The notes under the pieces: model-generated
Database searches by the model: none
What the model saw: only the letters and a program-made list of their open reading frames with translations
What the model was told of the DNA's origin: nothing
In this document: piece by piece, positions 51,833 through 60,896 of the stretch
Numbering within the stretch: position 1 is the stretch's first letter
Layout: every line of letters begins with the position of its first letter
Translations under genes and position numbers: made by a program
NCBI RefSeq assembly: GCF_001545075.1
Contig: NZ_FCOB02000041.1
Span: forward strand, 1 to 64,000
DNA: 64,000 nucleotides
From: Caballeronia ptereochthonis
GTDB taxonomy: Bacteria > Pseudomonadota > Gammaproteobacteria > Burkholderiales > Burkholderiaceae
Direction of reading: 5' to 3'

Positions 51833-53608
51833 TCAGTGGCCGATGCGCCGTTCGACGTTGCGGAAACGTCCCATCGAGCGGAAACGCCTAAACCAGGCGT
51901 TCGTGCGAAGCTCGCAAAGCCCAGGCGAGCGTTCCGCGAGCGCGACTTCAAGCCAATGAAACATTTCGTCCGGCCGCTCGAGTCGCGCGTAGATCTCGGC
52001 GAGCAGGAAAGGCGAGGTGTATCGGTGTCGTCGTCTTGCCAGCAAATCTTGTAGGTACCATTCGAGAACTTTTTTATAACCGCCGGAACACCACACTGTC
52101 CGAATCGCCTCGGCACGGGCGAATTCATTGCAGCGCGTGAGCGCGTCGATGGTTGCGTCGATCGCTTCCTCGAAATGCTCCTCGACCTCGAAAGCGGTCG
52201 CGAGCAATTGATAAATGAGCGGCGAGCTCGGGCCGCGCCCCGCGCTGAGATACTCGCGAATGACCTCGTCATACCGGCCCGACTGCACGAGCCCGAAGAC
52301 GCGCGAACCTTCGAATCCGAGGGGATCGACTCTTTCCGCGAGGTCAAACTGGGCGCGTCCTTCCGCCTCCCGGCCGAGCACGAGCAACAGCCGCGCATAG
52401 AGGCGGCTGGTTTCGGCGTGGCTCGGATTCAGGCGCAGCGCCGCGAGAAACTCCTCTTCCGCGCGGCGCCAGTCCCAGTCGTAGAAGTAATGGACGCCCG
52501 CGAGGGCCTGATGCGCCTCGGGAAGGCTTGGGTCCAGCTCCAAGGCGCGCAGTGCCGCTTCGCGCGCTTTTGGATAGCCCAGAGAGGGCGCGTAGAAGCC
52601 ATGTGTCGCCGTGGAGCCGTAGATGTTCGACATCCCCACGTAGCCCAGTGCATACGTCGGGTCGAGATCCAGGGCGGTCTCGAAGTAGCTGTGCGCACGG
52701 ATGAAGTCCTCGTCGTTCAGCGCATGATGTGCGGCGAAGCCGGCATCAAAATGCACGCGGCGCGTCCAGTAGTAGCGGCCACGCAGATACGCGTCGTGTG
52801 CGGCCGGATCGATTGGCAGCCTGCGTGACAACCTGTGTTCCTGCCGCTCGGCGAGTGCGGGCGAGACCTCCCTCGCTAGCGCCGCGCCAACCTCCCTCTG
52901 AATATCGAGCGCGCCATTCGCCATCGGCTCGTGCGCGCAGCTCAGAAGCTGCACTTGATCGAAGGAGCGAATGAGTTGCGCCAGAATGCGAACCCGTCCG
53001 CCTTCGCGCATCAGCGATCCTTCCAGCACATAGTCTACATCGAGCTCGTGAGCGATCTGGGCGATGCTCTTGTTGGCCCGCTGATAGCGAGCGGCCGTGG
53101 TGCGTGCGATCACCAGGATCCGCTGCGGATCGAGCATGCCGACATTCGCGGAGGTCTCGTCAGCGAGCGCGGCGCAAAAGCTGTCGAGGCCGATGTCGTC
53201 GCTATTGTTCTCGAACGGCAAAACCAGAACGCGGATCGGTGCGGCGGGCGTAGCAGGCGCGGCTTGCGCGCCCGGTTCCCCGGCCACTGTTCGAATGCCT
53301 TCCAGGCGGTAGCCCTTGCCCTTGACTGTGATCAGATAGCGCGGGACGTCGGGGTCTTCGTCGAGCGCGATACGGATCTTACGGATGGCCGTGTTGATGC
53401 TGGTGTCGGTCTCACGGTACGCATTTGCGCCCCACAGCGCCCGCACGATGTCCGCGCGGGTGACGAGCTGCCCGTTGCGCGATGCCATCAGGATCAGCAG
53501 CTCCATCGGCAGACGTTCGAGCTTGACCGGTTTGCCGCGGCGCCGCAACTCGTACCGGCGCGTGTCCAGCTCGACGTCTTCCATGTCCGCGGAGCCAGGC
53601 GTATTCAT
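51833..53608 (-). CDS. CadC-like winged-helix regulator with TPR domain
   Basis: A 591-residue cytoplasmic protein. Residues about 10-100 form an OmpR/CadC-type winged helix (LDTRRYELRRRGKPVKLERL, NGQLVTRADIVRALWG, TSINTAIRKIRIALDEDPDV, YLITVKGKGYRLEG). A TolB/adenylate-cyclase-associated-like domain follows (IRVLVLPFENNSDDIGLDSF; ELDVDYVLEGSLMREGGRVR). The second half is TPR-like helical repeats (ALELDPSLPEAHQALAGVHY, AALRLNPSHAETSRLYARLL). No transmembrane segment is seen, unlike true CadC. Its ATG overlaps the upstream transporter stop (ATGA), so it probably controls that transporter's operon; the TPR part would bind a partner or signal protein. Confidence 0.82.
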   Translation of the reverse strand: MNTPGSADMEDVELDTRRYELRRRGKPVKLERLPMELLILMASRNGQLVTRADIVRALWGANAYRETDTSINTAIRKIRIALDEDPDVPRYLITVKGKGYRLEGIRTVAGEPGAQAAPATPAAPIRVLVLPFENNSDDIGLDSFCAALADETSANVGMLDPQRILVIARTTAARYQRANKSIAQIAHELDVDYVLEGSLMREGGRVRILAQLIRSFDQVQLLSCAHEPMANGALDIQREVGAALAREVSPALAERQEHRLSRRLPIDPAAHDAYLRGRYYWTRRVHFDAGFAAHHALNDEDFIRAHSYFETALDLDPTYALGYVGMSNIYGSTATHGFYAPSLGYPKAREAALRALELDPSLPEAHQALAGVHYFYDWDWRRAEEEFLAALRLNPSHAETSRLYARLLLVLGREAEGRAQFDLAERVDPLGFEGSRVFGLVQSGRYDEVIREYLSAGRGPSSPLIYQLLATAFEVEEHFEEAIDATIDALTRCNEFARAEAIRTVWCSGGYKKVLEWYLQDLLARRRHRYTSPFLLAEIYARLERPDEMFHWLEVALAERSPGLCELRTNAWFRRFRSMGRFRNVERRIGH

Positions 53609-55017
53609 GGGCGCTCTCTCAGGGACGATCGTATGTCCACATCCGTTGCGTTGGCCGGTTGGGCGTTGCGCGCCATGCCGAACGATGCGGCGAACGACAG
53701 CAGCGCGCACGCCACCATGACGAGCGCGGGCGAAGCGCGCAATCGCGCATCCAAGAAATGCGCCGCGAGGGGTGTCAAGCCGAGCGCCAAGGTGAGCCCG
53801 AGATTCATCGCGGTGGCGACGCCGCTGAACCGGACGTCGAGCGGAAAGGACTCGGCGATCGCGCAAGCGTAAGTGCCGTTCGCCAGTGATGCGATGACCC
53901 CGGCCATTACATATAGAGCGGCCAGGCTGCACGAACGATTCGTCACCGCGATGAAAAAAATGGGCGCGAAGAGTGCGGACAGAACCGTACCGAGTCTGAA
54001 CACCTGACGGCGGGACACGCGGTCGCCGAGATGCGATGTAACGAGGATGCACGCCGCGACGACGATGAGATATCTGATTTGCGCGTCGATGATCTGGGCC
54101 TGCTCATAGTGGAGGCTGCGCAGATAAGTCGGCAGATAACCGATCAAGATGCCGCTCGACGCACCTACCAGAAGGCACGCGCCCGTGCCCGTCACCAGAC
54201 GCATGAAATGTCGACGGCAGAGCGTGTTGACGGGCTCACGATGGCGCGCGCTGACGGCGCGCGCGTACTCGTCGGTTTCGGCGAGACGCCTGCGTATCGC
54301 GAAGCTTAATAGACCGGTCATGCCGCCGATGAGAAAGCCGAGCCGCCAGCCGTACTCGTCCATCTGAACGGGGGTGAAGGACCTTTGCACGACGAGATTG
54401 ACGCAGGTCGCGAGGACCAGGGCGAGATTGACGGCGACGAACACGATGCCACATAGGAACCCCGGCCGCGCGCGGGCGGTTTCCACCGCATAAACGACGG
54501 CACCCGGGAGTTCTCCGCCGAGACACAATCCCTGAATTAGTCGAAGCAGCACGAGAAGCATGGGCGCGGCGATGCCCCAGTTGGAATATGTAGGAAGCAC
54601 TCCAATGAGGAAGGTCGCCACGGACGCAATCATCGCGGACGACAGGAAAGCAATGCGCCGGCCATACAGATCGCCCATGCGCCCAAACAGGATGCCGCCA
54701 AGAGGTCTCGACAGATAGCCGATAGCAAGCACCATGAAGGACAGCATTTCGCCGGATGTGCCCGCGTGCCAGGAGAAAAATGCGGCGCCAATGTTGCGGG
54801 CAAAGAAGCCATAGATCACGAAATCGAAGACTTCGAGTGCGCCACCTGTACTCGCCACCAGTATCGTCCAGCGTTGGCGGGCAGTCATGGCCGTCGTGGG
54901 TCGTGAACGGTTGTCTGGTTTTCTTGACAAGGCGCCTCCATGAATGCCGGCGATCCGTTTCGATAAAGAGTAGGGCAGTTTTCTTCCGCGCGAAGCCTGG
55001 AAAGCGCCCCCGTTCAT
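53605..55017 (-). CDS. MFS transporter, metabolite:H+ symporter (MHS) type
   Basis: A 470-residue inner-membrane transporter with about 12 hydrophobic segments. The start used is ATG 55017 (MNGGAFQASRG); a downstream start at 54888 (MTARQRWTILVASTGGALEV) would still include the first membrane span. Conserved features: FDFVIYGFFARNIGAAFF in span 1, the loop 2-3 motif GRMGDLYGRR, LLRLIQGLCLGGELPGAVVY and DEYGWRLGFLIGGMTG. These match the ProP/ShiA/KgtP-type MHS group, which import organic acids or osmolytes with protons. The substrate cannot be told. It is co-transcribed with the CadC-like regulator. Confidence 0.85.
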   Translation of the reverse strand: MNGGAFQASRGRKLPYSLSKRIAGIHGGALSRKPDNRSRPTTAMTARQRWTILVASTGGALEVFDFVIYGFFARNIGAAFFSWHAGTSGEMLSFMVLAIGYLSRPLGGILFGRMGDLYGRRIAFLSSAMIASVATFLIGVLPTYSNWGIAAPMLLVLLRLIQGLCLGGELPGAVVYAVETARARPGFLCGIVFVAVNLALVLATCVNLVVQRSFTPVQMDEYGWRLGFLIGGMTGLLSFAIRRRLAETDEYARAVSARHREPVNTLCRRHFMRLVTGTGACLLVGASSGILIGYLPTYLRSLHYEQAQIIDAQIRYLIVVAACILVTSHLGDRVSRRQVFRLGTVLSALFAPIFFIAVTNRSCSLAALYVMAGVIASLANGTYACAIAESFPLDVRFSGVATAMNLGLTLALGLTPLAAHFLDARLRASPALVMVACALLSFAASFGMARNAQPANATDVDIRSSLRERP

Positions 55018-55097
55018 GATTTCTTCATCTCGTCTCCATGGTTCGTCACCCGCCGCCGCCGCAGTATGGGCAAGTGTCGATGACAAAGGGGACTGAA

Positions 55098-55670
55098 ATG
55101 AAACACCGATTCTGGAGTGCTTACACGGTCTTGGTGGTCGCATTGCTGCTCTCGGGCGGCGTCGCACGCGCCGATGATCACCAGTGCTCAAACGCTACCC
55201 TGAGGGGGACCTACGCCTTCGCCGCACACGGTTCGCTGGTGGGCATCATTGTTGGCGGCATGATCTATCCGTACGCGAGTCCGCAGTTGATCGACGGCGT
55301 AGCCGTACAGACGTTCGATGGCAAAGGGTCGTTCACGCGCAAAGACTTCCTGATGAACACCGGCATGGCGCGGCCGGGCGCGGTCAATTCGGCCGGTTTC
55401 GCCCAAGGGCAGACCGGCGCGTATCAGGTGAATAGTGACTGCACGGGCTCGATGCACATCGAGTTTCCGGGAGCGCCGGAGGCGGGTGCGATACTCGATG
55501 TGCAGATCGTGGTCGAGCGCGACGGTCGCGTCGTCAGAGGGGTGCTGAGCCGCGAGCAGGTTCCCGGCTCGATGCCATCCGGAAACGGCACACCATGCGG
55601 CTCTCCGTGCCTGCTGGCGCCGCAGATCAGTCTGGAAGGCACCCGCGGGGATTTCGACGGAGGAAGGTGA
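55098..55670 (+). CDS. exported hypothetical protein
   Basis: A 190-residue periplasmic or secreted protein. Start at 55098 (MKHRFWSAYTVLVVALLLSG) with GGGGA ahead; an upstream ATG at 55080 is possible. The signal is cleaved near ARADD. The mature protein begins CSNATLRGTYAFAAHGSLVG and contains FDGKGSFTRKDFL and GAYQVNSDCTGSMHIEFPGA, a repeated G-x-Y/F strand pattern found in many Burkholderia secreted proteins of unknown role. Four Cys could form two disulfides. It is divergent from the transporter operon across about 80 bases. Confidence 0.7.
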   Translation: MKHRFWSAYTVLVVALLLSGGVARADDHQCSNATLRGTYAFAAHGSLVGIIVGGMIYPYASPQLIDGVAVQTFDGKGSFTRKDFLMNTGMARPGAVNSAGFAQGQTGAYQVNSDCTGSMHIEFPGAPEAGAILDVQIVVERDGRVVRGVLSREQVPGSMPSGNGTPCGSPCLLAPQISLEGTRGDFDGGR

Positions 55671-55710
55671 GGCTCGATCGCTCATCAGGACGCTGCGGGT
55701 AGCTGTACTC

Positions 55711-56010
55711 ATGTTGAAGGCGAGAATGCCCAGTCCATTGCGTACCATCGCACTGCTGACGTGGCTTGCGTCGGGCGCCGTCGCGTTTGCCGACTGCCGG
55801 ATGGCATCGTAGGGAAGCTGGCGCATTGCGGCACGTGACCGATCCGGCCGCTACGGGATCGCTCTATGTGCCCCGAGTGAAGGATCAGTCCTACGCAGAG
55901 GCCCGGTGACGCGGATCGTCAGCTATGGCTCGGATGAGAGGGAACGGCTCGACATCTTCGTGCCGGACGCGTCCGTCTCAACTCCCCGCTTTGACTTGTT
56001 CCATGTGCAC
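55711..56010 (+). pseudogene. alpha/beta-hydrolase (esterase) remnant
   Basis: A signal-peptide-like start at 55711 (MLKARMPSPLRTIALLTWLA, then GAVAFADCRMAS) hits TAG at 55810. Further on, another frame reads RIVSYGSDERERLDIFVPDA then FDLFHVHGA, which resembles the opening strands and oxyanion-loop region (H-G) of exported carboxylesterases/lipases. The nucleophile region is absent. It is a decayed 5' end of an esterase gene. Confidence 0.4.
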
Positions 56011-56470
56011 GGTGCGGCTAGTGCAGCAGATGCCCGCCGCGCCGATTCAATTGCTCTGGCACGCGCGAGTCCGGCGGGACGAAAGTAATCGGTGGCTGCG
56101 CGAGGTGGTGATGGACCTATTCGCGGACTCGGCGATGCCGGCGCGAAAAGCGAATCCTGCGCAAAAAAGCGGTAGTTCGAAGCAAGACGTCTGGTCGCGC
56201 GGCCTGGTCGAGTCCGTCGAGCGAGGATATGGACGAATTCGGCGCCAAGAGCTGTCGCTCCGAAGCACCGTCGGTCGAATATTCGGAGGTCGGCTCCGTA
56301 TCGCAAGCGGCCGTTGATGGCGCGCCAACGTGAACGTCAGTTGCGGTTCGAAGAGCGACCGCTGCACGGGGCGGACAATCGATCTCCCTTCATTCAAGAG
56401 GAGGTTGACATGGAAACGCTTAATTCTTTCAGCGCTCGTCGCCGGCTTTAATGAGATGGTCAGCCTGACC
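56011..56470. other. no convincing gene
   Basis: About 460 bases between the esterase remnant and the IS110 element. Short frames on both strands, none with a recognisable product. The right end should include the left boundary of the IS110 copy, which I could not place exactly because IS110 elements lack terminal inverted repeats. Confidence 0.35.
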
Positions 56471-56508
56471 GAAATGGCCCGATCGGCTTACGCTGATCGG
56501 GTCATTTC
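56471..56508. repeat. 14-bp hairpin upstream of IS110 transposase
   Basis: GAAATGGCCCGATC at 56471-56484 pairs with GATCGGGTCATTTC at 56495-56508. The arms match at 13 of 14 positions, with a 10-base loop, ending 17 bases before the transposase ATG at 56526. It lies in the noncoding end of an IS110-family element, where bridge-RNA structures or transposase-control hairpins are found. It could also be an intrinsic attenuator preventing read-in from outside. Confidence 0.6.
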
Positions 56509-56525
56509 CATTCTGGGAGGTCATC

Positions 56526-57620
56526 ATGGCAAACGCTACGCTTATCGGCATCGATCTAGGCAAGCACTGCATTTTCCGCGCAGGACGCGCGCGGGTGCAG
56601 GCATGGCGCAAGAAGATGACGTGCAAGCAGCTCTACGTATGTCTGGCGACGTGTCCGGGCTCGGTGATCGCCATGGAGGCATGCGCCGGCGCGCATTGGC
56701 TGGCACGCAAATGTCAGTCTTATGGACATCAGGTTCGTTTAATCGCGCCGCAGTTCGTCAGGCCATTCGTCAAAGGCAACAAGACAGACTTCGCCGATGC
56801 TGAGGCAATCTGCGAGGCCGCCTCTCGCCCCTCCATGCGTTTCGTCGCGGTCAAGACAGCCGAGCAGCAGACGCTGCTCGCATTTCATCGAGTGCGTGAG
56901 TCGCTGGTTGGTGAACGCACGGCAACCAGCAATCAGATTCACGCTTTCCTGCTCGAGTTCGGTATCAGTCTGCCCGTAGGCGCGTTGGCCATTACCCGTT
57001 TGCCTGTCTTGCTCGACGATCCCGCGAATGCACTGCCGCCCGCGATAGTGGCCTTGTTGCTGCGTTTTGCATCGGCGTTGCGCACAGTTGAGCCAAGAAA
57101 TCATTGAGCTTGAGACTCAGATCAAGCAATAGACGATCGAAGATGAAGCGGGCCAGCGCCGGCTCACGTTCCTGGAATCGGCCCGATTACCGCCAGCAGC
57201 TTGCTGGCAATGGCCGGCGACGCACGCGCGTTCAAATGTGGCCGTGACTTCGCCGCCTCCCCGGGGCTGGTCCCGCGCCAGCGTTCCACTGCAGGTCGAG
57301 CGACCCTTTTGGGCATCTCCAAGCGTGGCAACAAGCAGTTGCGCTGTCTGCTCGTGCAAGGCGCGCGAGCCGTGATGCGTTATGCAGAGCGGCGAACCGA
57401 TGCGCCAGGTCGCTGGCTGCAGTCGTTGCTGCGACGCCGTCACAGCAATGTCGTCGCCTGCGCACTTGCCAACAAAATGGCCAGAATCGTTTGGCGATCC
57501 TGGCCAAAGGTGGCGAGTACCGGGCGCAACCGGCTATCGCTTGAAGTGCCTTCCCGCCAGCTTTTGCGACCACTGAACTGTGATGAAGATAAACGGCTCA
57601 CGGCCCGACTGAAAACCTGA
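56526..57620 (+). pseudogene. IS110-family transposase, frameshifted
   Basis: Frame one (56526-57107) is the DEDD domain: MANATLIGIDLGKHCIFRAG with the first Asp in GIDLGKH, VIAMEACAGAHWLARKCQSY and VKGNKTDFADAEAICEAASR. After VEPRNH it ends. The C-terminal Tnp20-type domain follows in another frame from about 57200: FAASPGLVPRQRSTAGRATL, LLGISKRGNKQLRCLLVQGA and NVVACALANKMARIVW, with the conserved Ser region. Frames break between about 57100 and 57200. GGGAGG precedes the ATG. Inactive as read. Confidence 0.82.
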
Positions 57621-57741
57621 CAAACAATCCAGTCCTGCAGACTGAGGCTTTTTTAAGGACAGTCGGGCGCGGCTTTTCATCGAGGGCCGCGCGCTCTGAC
57701 CCGCGCCCATTTCGAGCCCGGATACATTTGCGCAAGCCCTT

Positions 57742-57966
57742 TTATTTTCGGTCGCAGTCGAGGTTGAAAAGTGACGGCTGAACATACATTTGTCTGGCGT
57801 ATAGGAAATTGGCCGGAACCGAAGCGAAGCGGACGGCCTCCACTCGACCGCCAGGCCAGGGATCGCTGATTTGTTCCTGAGGGACAGAAGCCGGGCGGAT
57901 ACCGGTTTCCGTGAGCGCATCACCTACAATGTAAAGATGGGCGCGACCTAGCACGGAGGCTGCCAT
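57742..57966 (-). CDS. small hypothetical protein
   Basis: A 74-residue frame, MAASVLGRAHLYIVGDALTE, then SVPQEQISDPWPGGRVEAVR. AAAGG lies about 8 bases before the start. No known family and no supporting neighbour. The rest of 57621-58328 contains only weak overlapping frames, so this is the one candidate gene in a 700-base space. Confidence 0.3.
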   Translation of the reverse strand: MAASVLGRAHLYIVGDALTETGIRPASVPQEQISDPWPGGRVEAVRFASVPANFLYARQMYVQPSLFNLDCDRK

Positions 57967-58328
57967 GACTGACCTTTATAAGGGTGGTCCTCAGATCAGG
58001 TACACGATCTCGTGAGAGGGGCCACCATTTGCGCGCACACCCCACGTGCGCCATCTTTCCGACCTGCACTAGCCGTAGGTAGTTGTCTGCTCGCGTGGGA
58101 ACCCCGCTAATCGTTCGGGCGGAGGGCCCGGGCGGCTCTGTCAGGCGGGCCACGCGGCTATTTCCTGCAGCACGTCACTGGTGCAAGGATGCGGAAGTTC
58201 GACCGGTAATCCGCGGAACTGTGAGGAAGTACGAGAGGTGGGTAGCACGCCGCTCCCGGAGCGCTTGCGTAATCGTTGCGCCGTCGCGTCATCCCGAGAA
58301 GTGATCCTATCTACGAGAGGATGAGATC

Positions 58329-58583
58329 GTGAAACGCAATATGAATCTGGCGATCGCCATACTGAAGACCCTCGAGGAAAACAAGGCCCCGCACCTCAGC
58401 GAATTCGACATTGAGGGCGCGCTCAAGGACCAGTTCGATGTTTCGAACCGAGGGGTATGGTATCAGTTGAACCTGCTGGCCGACGCAAATCTGGTGCGCT
58501 CATTGGGAAGCGACTGGCGGCTAACCTGGGATGGTCACGAGTTTTTGAAGTCTTCAGCCCCGAATGCATTCGAAGACACCTGA
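58329..58583 (+). CDS. DUF2513-like winged-helix protein
   Basis: An 84-residue protein: MKRNMNLAIAILKTLEENKA, HLSEFDIEGALKDQFDVSNR, GVWYQLNLLADANLVRSLGS and WRLTWDGHEFLKSS. The layout (helix, strand, recognition helix region with H/R-x-V-x-Y-x-L, then L-T-x-x-G-H-x-F/FL) is that of DUF2513, small MarR-like winged-helix proteins common on phages and mobile elements. GAGAGGATGAGATC precedes the ATG. Probably a DNA-binding regulator or phage-derived accessory protein. Confidence 0.75.
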   Translation: MKRNMNLAIAILKTLEENKAPHLSEFDIEGALKDQFDVSNRGVWYQLNLLADANLVRSLGSDWRLTWDGHEFLKSSAPNAFEDT

Positions 58584-58767
58584 AAGGCGACTCGCGTGCC
58601 GGAAACGCCGCCCTGCCCGAGTGCCGCGCACCGCGCGGCGGGCGCCGAAGGCGATGGCAGTTGGCCGAAGCGCACCAGGTTCCACGACGTGATGACGGCC
58701 ACGCTCCAACGTCGAGCCATCCGGTTTTGTACGCCGGGTGTGCGGGTATTCGAGGTCTGAGTGAGAC

Positions 58768-60366
58768 ATGGATCGGTTAAAGCACGCGCTGCTTGATTAT
58801 CACGAACGCAGCAAGCACCGTCTCAACTTCTACGCTCCTGGCCCTGGGGGGCTCGACTGGACAACCCAGCCGGATCCGTTCCGCGTGTTTCACGGCACAC
58901 CGCGCGTTGGTCTGCCGTTAGCCGCGGACACCCTGGCGACGCTCTACAACGAGTTACGCTGTGGCACCCTGCCGCCCGCACACGGAATCGATCTATCCAA
59001 TCTGGCAATCCTGTTCGAACTCTCGCTCGGATTGTCGGCGTGGAAAACATACGGCGCCCAGCGATGGGCGCTGCGCTGCAACCCTTCGAGCGGAAATCTG
59101 CATCCGACCGAGGGCTATCTTCTGTGTCCGGCTCTACCCGGCTTGTCCGCAGGCGTCTATCACTACCTGAGCCGGGATCATGCGCTTGAACATCGCGCTG
59201 CGGTGGACGATCCGCAATGGACGGAAGCGTTTTCGGAAAGTGGTGTCCTGGTCGGCATAAGCTCGATCCATTGGCGCGAAGCGTGGAAATACGGCATGCG
59301 AGCTTGGCGCTACTGCCAACAGGATTGCGGCCATGTCATCGCCGCGATGAGTTACGCAGCGGCGGCGCTCGGCTGGCAGACGCGGTTGATGGAGGCGGCT
59401 GCGGATGATGCAGTGGCCGACTTGCTTGGAGTGAACCGCCGCGAAGATTTCAGGGAAGCCGAAACGGAGGTGCCGGATCTTTTGCTCTGGATTGGCAACC
59501 CTGAGACGCGGCCCGATCTTGAGAGCATGCTGATGGCTTTGGATAGGGCACACTGGCACGGATGCGCAAATCAGCTGAGCTCGGGACATGTGATGTGGCC
59601 GGACATCGATTCGATTCATCGCGTCACGCACAAGACCCGTACTCGCGAACCACTCTCGCCGAATCCGGAGCGGCGTTCAGCGCCGGCGACGCCAGCCCTT
59701 GATCTCAGCTTCGCCCGAATCGCCAGACAGCGTCGCAGCGCTGTGAACTTCGATGGCACGACGCGCATCAGCGACGCGGCTTTTTTCGGCATGCTGGCGT
59801 GCCTGCTGACACGTCCCGACACGCCGCCGTGGAATGCGCTGACGTCTCCTAGCGAAGTGCATGCGGCGCTATTGGTGCATCGCGTCGACGGCCTGGAGCC
59901 GGGCCTCTATATGCTCGTGAGAACTCCGGGAGCGCTGCCGGATCTCAAGCGGTCTCTGCGTCCAGAATGGCTGTGGCAAAAGACCGGGCCAAACCATCTG
60001 CCGCTCTATCTTCTACTGCCTTACGATTTGCGCGCGACGGCAAAGTTGATCTGCTGCCACCAGGATATCGGCGCTGATTCGTGCTTTGCGTTGGGAATGA
60101 TCGCGAGATTCGAAATCGCCTTGAAACAACCATGGCGATATCGCTATCTTTTCTGGGAATGCGGCATTCTCGGCCAGGCGCTTTATCTCGAAGCTGAGGC
60201 AGCCGGAGTTCGCGCCACGGGGATCGGCTGTTTTTTTGACGATGAAATGCACACATTACTCGGGGTGAAGGATCACACTTGGCAAAGCCTGTATCACTTC
60301 ACCGTCGGTGGCGCGGTGGACGATCAACGCCTGTCCGTAGTTCCGCCGTATGCGGTTCAGCCTTGA
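58768..60366 (+). CDS. tandem SagB-type nitroreductase / ThcOx-like dehydrogenase
   Basis: A 532-residue protein with two nitroreductase-fold halves. First half: LPLAADTLATLYNELRCGTL, ILFELSLGLSAWKTYGAQRW, RCNPSSGNLHPTEGYLLCPA (FMN-binding R-x-NPSSGNLHPTE block of SagB proteins) and ALGWQTRLMEAAADDAVADL. Second half: FARIARQRRSAVNFDGTTRI, DLRATAKLICCHQDIGADSC and ALYLEAEAAGVRATGIGCFF. In RiPP pathways SagB proteins oxidise azolines with FMN; stand-alone tandem versions of unknown substrate are common in Proteobacteria. No cyclodehydratase or precursor peptide gene was recognised nearby. Confidence 0.85.
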   Translation: MDRLKHALLDYHERSKHRLNFYAPGPGGLDWTTQPDPFRVFHGTPRVGLPLAADTLATLYNELRCGTLPPAHGIDLSNLAILFELSLGLSAWKTYGAQRWALRCNPSSGNLHPTEGYLLCPALPGLSAGVYHYLSRDHALEHRAAVDDPQWTEAFSESGVLVGISSIHWREAWKYGMRAWRYCQQDCGHVIAAMSYAAAALGWQTRLMEAAADDAVADLLGVNRREDFREAETEVPDLLLWIGNPETRPDLESMLMALDRAHWHGCANQLSSGHVMWPDIDSIHRVTHKTRTREPLSPNPERRSAPATPALDLSFARIARQRRSAVNFDGTTRISDAAFFGMLACLLTRPDTPPWNALTSPSEVHAALLVHRVDGLEPGLYMLVRTPGALPDLKRSLRPEWLWQKTGPNHLPLYLLLPYDLRATAKLICCHQDIGADSCFALGMIARFEIALKQPWRYRYLFWECGILGQALYLEAEAAGVRATGIGCFFDDEMHTLLGVKDHTWQSLYHFTVGGAVDDQRLSVVPPYAVQP

Positions 60367-60424
60367 GGGGGGAGCCCCACATCCCGATCCTCGCGAAACG
60401 GTTCTCTTCAGGGGCACTCGGCAA

Positions 60425-60853
60425 ATGAACGGCGAACATATTCCTCATTTCCTTACCGTGGCGTGGCGAACTAAATGGGAGGATCAAAAGATCGCCGTTG
60501 AAATGGCCTGTTCGTCGGAAAACGTGCTATTCGTCGCTGAATTGCTCAACTGGCGCGTGGAGAAACCTGTGCTGCATGCCCGACCGCCCGGGCGCGCAAC
60601 GGCGACAAAGGTGACAAAGGTCTACCGCCTACCGCGGCCGACGAACGGTGGTTCGGGAATACCGCACCTGCTGGCCGACACGGCTGACCACACGAATGAC
60701 CTTTGCACCTTGGAAGCTGCCGTTGCGGTCGCGCAAGGTCGAAGGGGAGAAGTGGGTCGGCAAGGGAAGTGCGATCGCGGTGCGAGCAAGTCGCAATTCG
60801 GCTTCTATCGAACTGTCGCGATCGGCCACGAGCGGCCGATCGCGTTCGTGTAA
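60425..60853 (+). CDS. hypothetical protein, doubtful
   Basis: A 142-residue frame from MNGEHIPHFLTVAWRTKWED; the phase is open from 60350. The first 45 residues (IAVEMACSSENVLFVAELLN) look protein-like, the later part is Arg/Gly/Thr-rich and less so. No domain recognised. It ends 19 bases before the IS30 inverted repeat, so its original 3' end may have been replaced by that insertion. Confidence 0.3.
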   Translation: MNGEHIPHFLTVAWRTKWEDQKIAVEMACSSENVLFVAELLNWRVEKPVLHARPPGRATATKVTKVYRLPRPTNGGSGIPHLLADTADHTNDLCTLEAAVAVAQGRRGEVGRQGKCDRGASKSQFGFYRTVAIGHERPIAFV

Positions 60854-60872
60854 CGGTTGACCCTTGATTGGG

Positions 60873-60896
60873 TGCGGATTCAACCGGTGGATGCAA
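60873..60896 (+). repeat. IS30 terminal inverted repeat, left
   Basis: Begins TGCGGATTCAAC and ends GATGCAA. Matches the reverse complement of 62321-62344 at 22 of 24 positions. It contains the stop codon of the IS30 transposase (60880-60882, read on the minus strand). Confidence 0.75.

Noticed and set aside
52931..53872. 313-codon plus-strand frame opposite the CadC-like regulator
   Set aside because: Shadow of the winged-helix coding strand; no domain or ribosome site.
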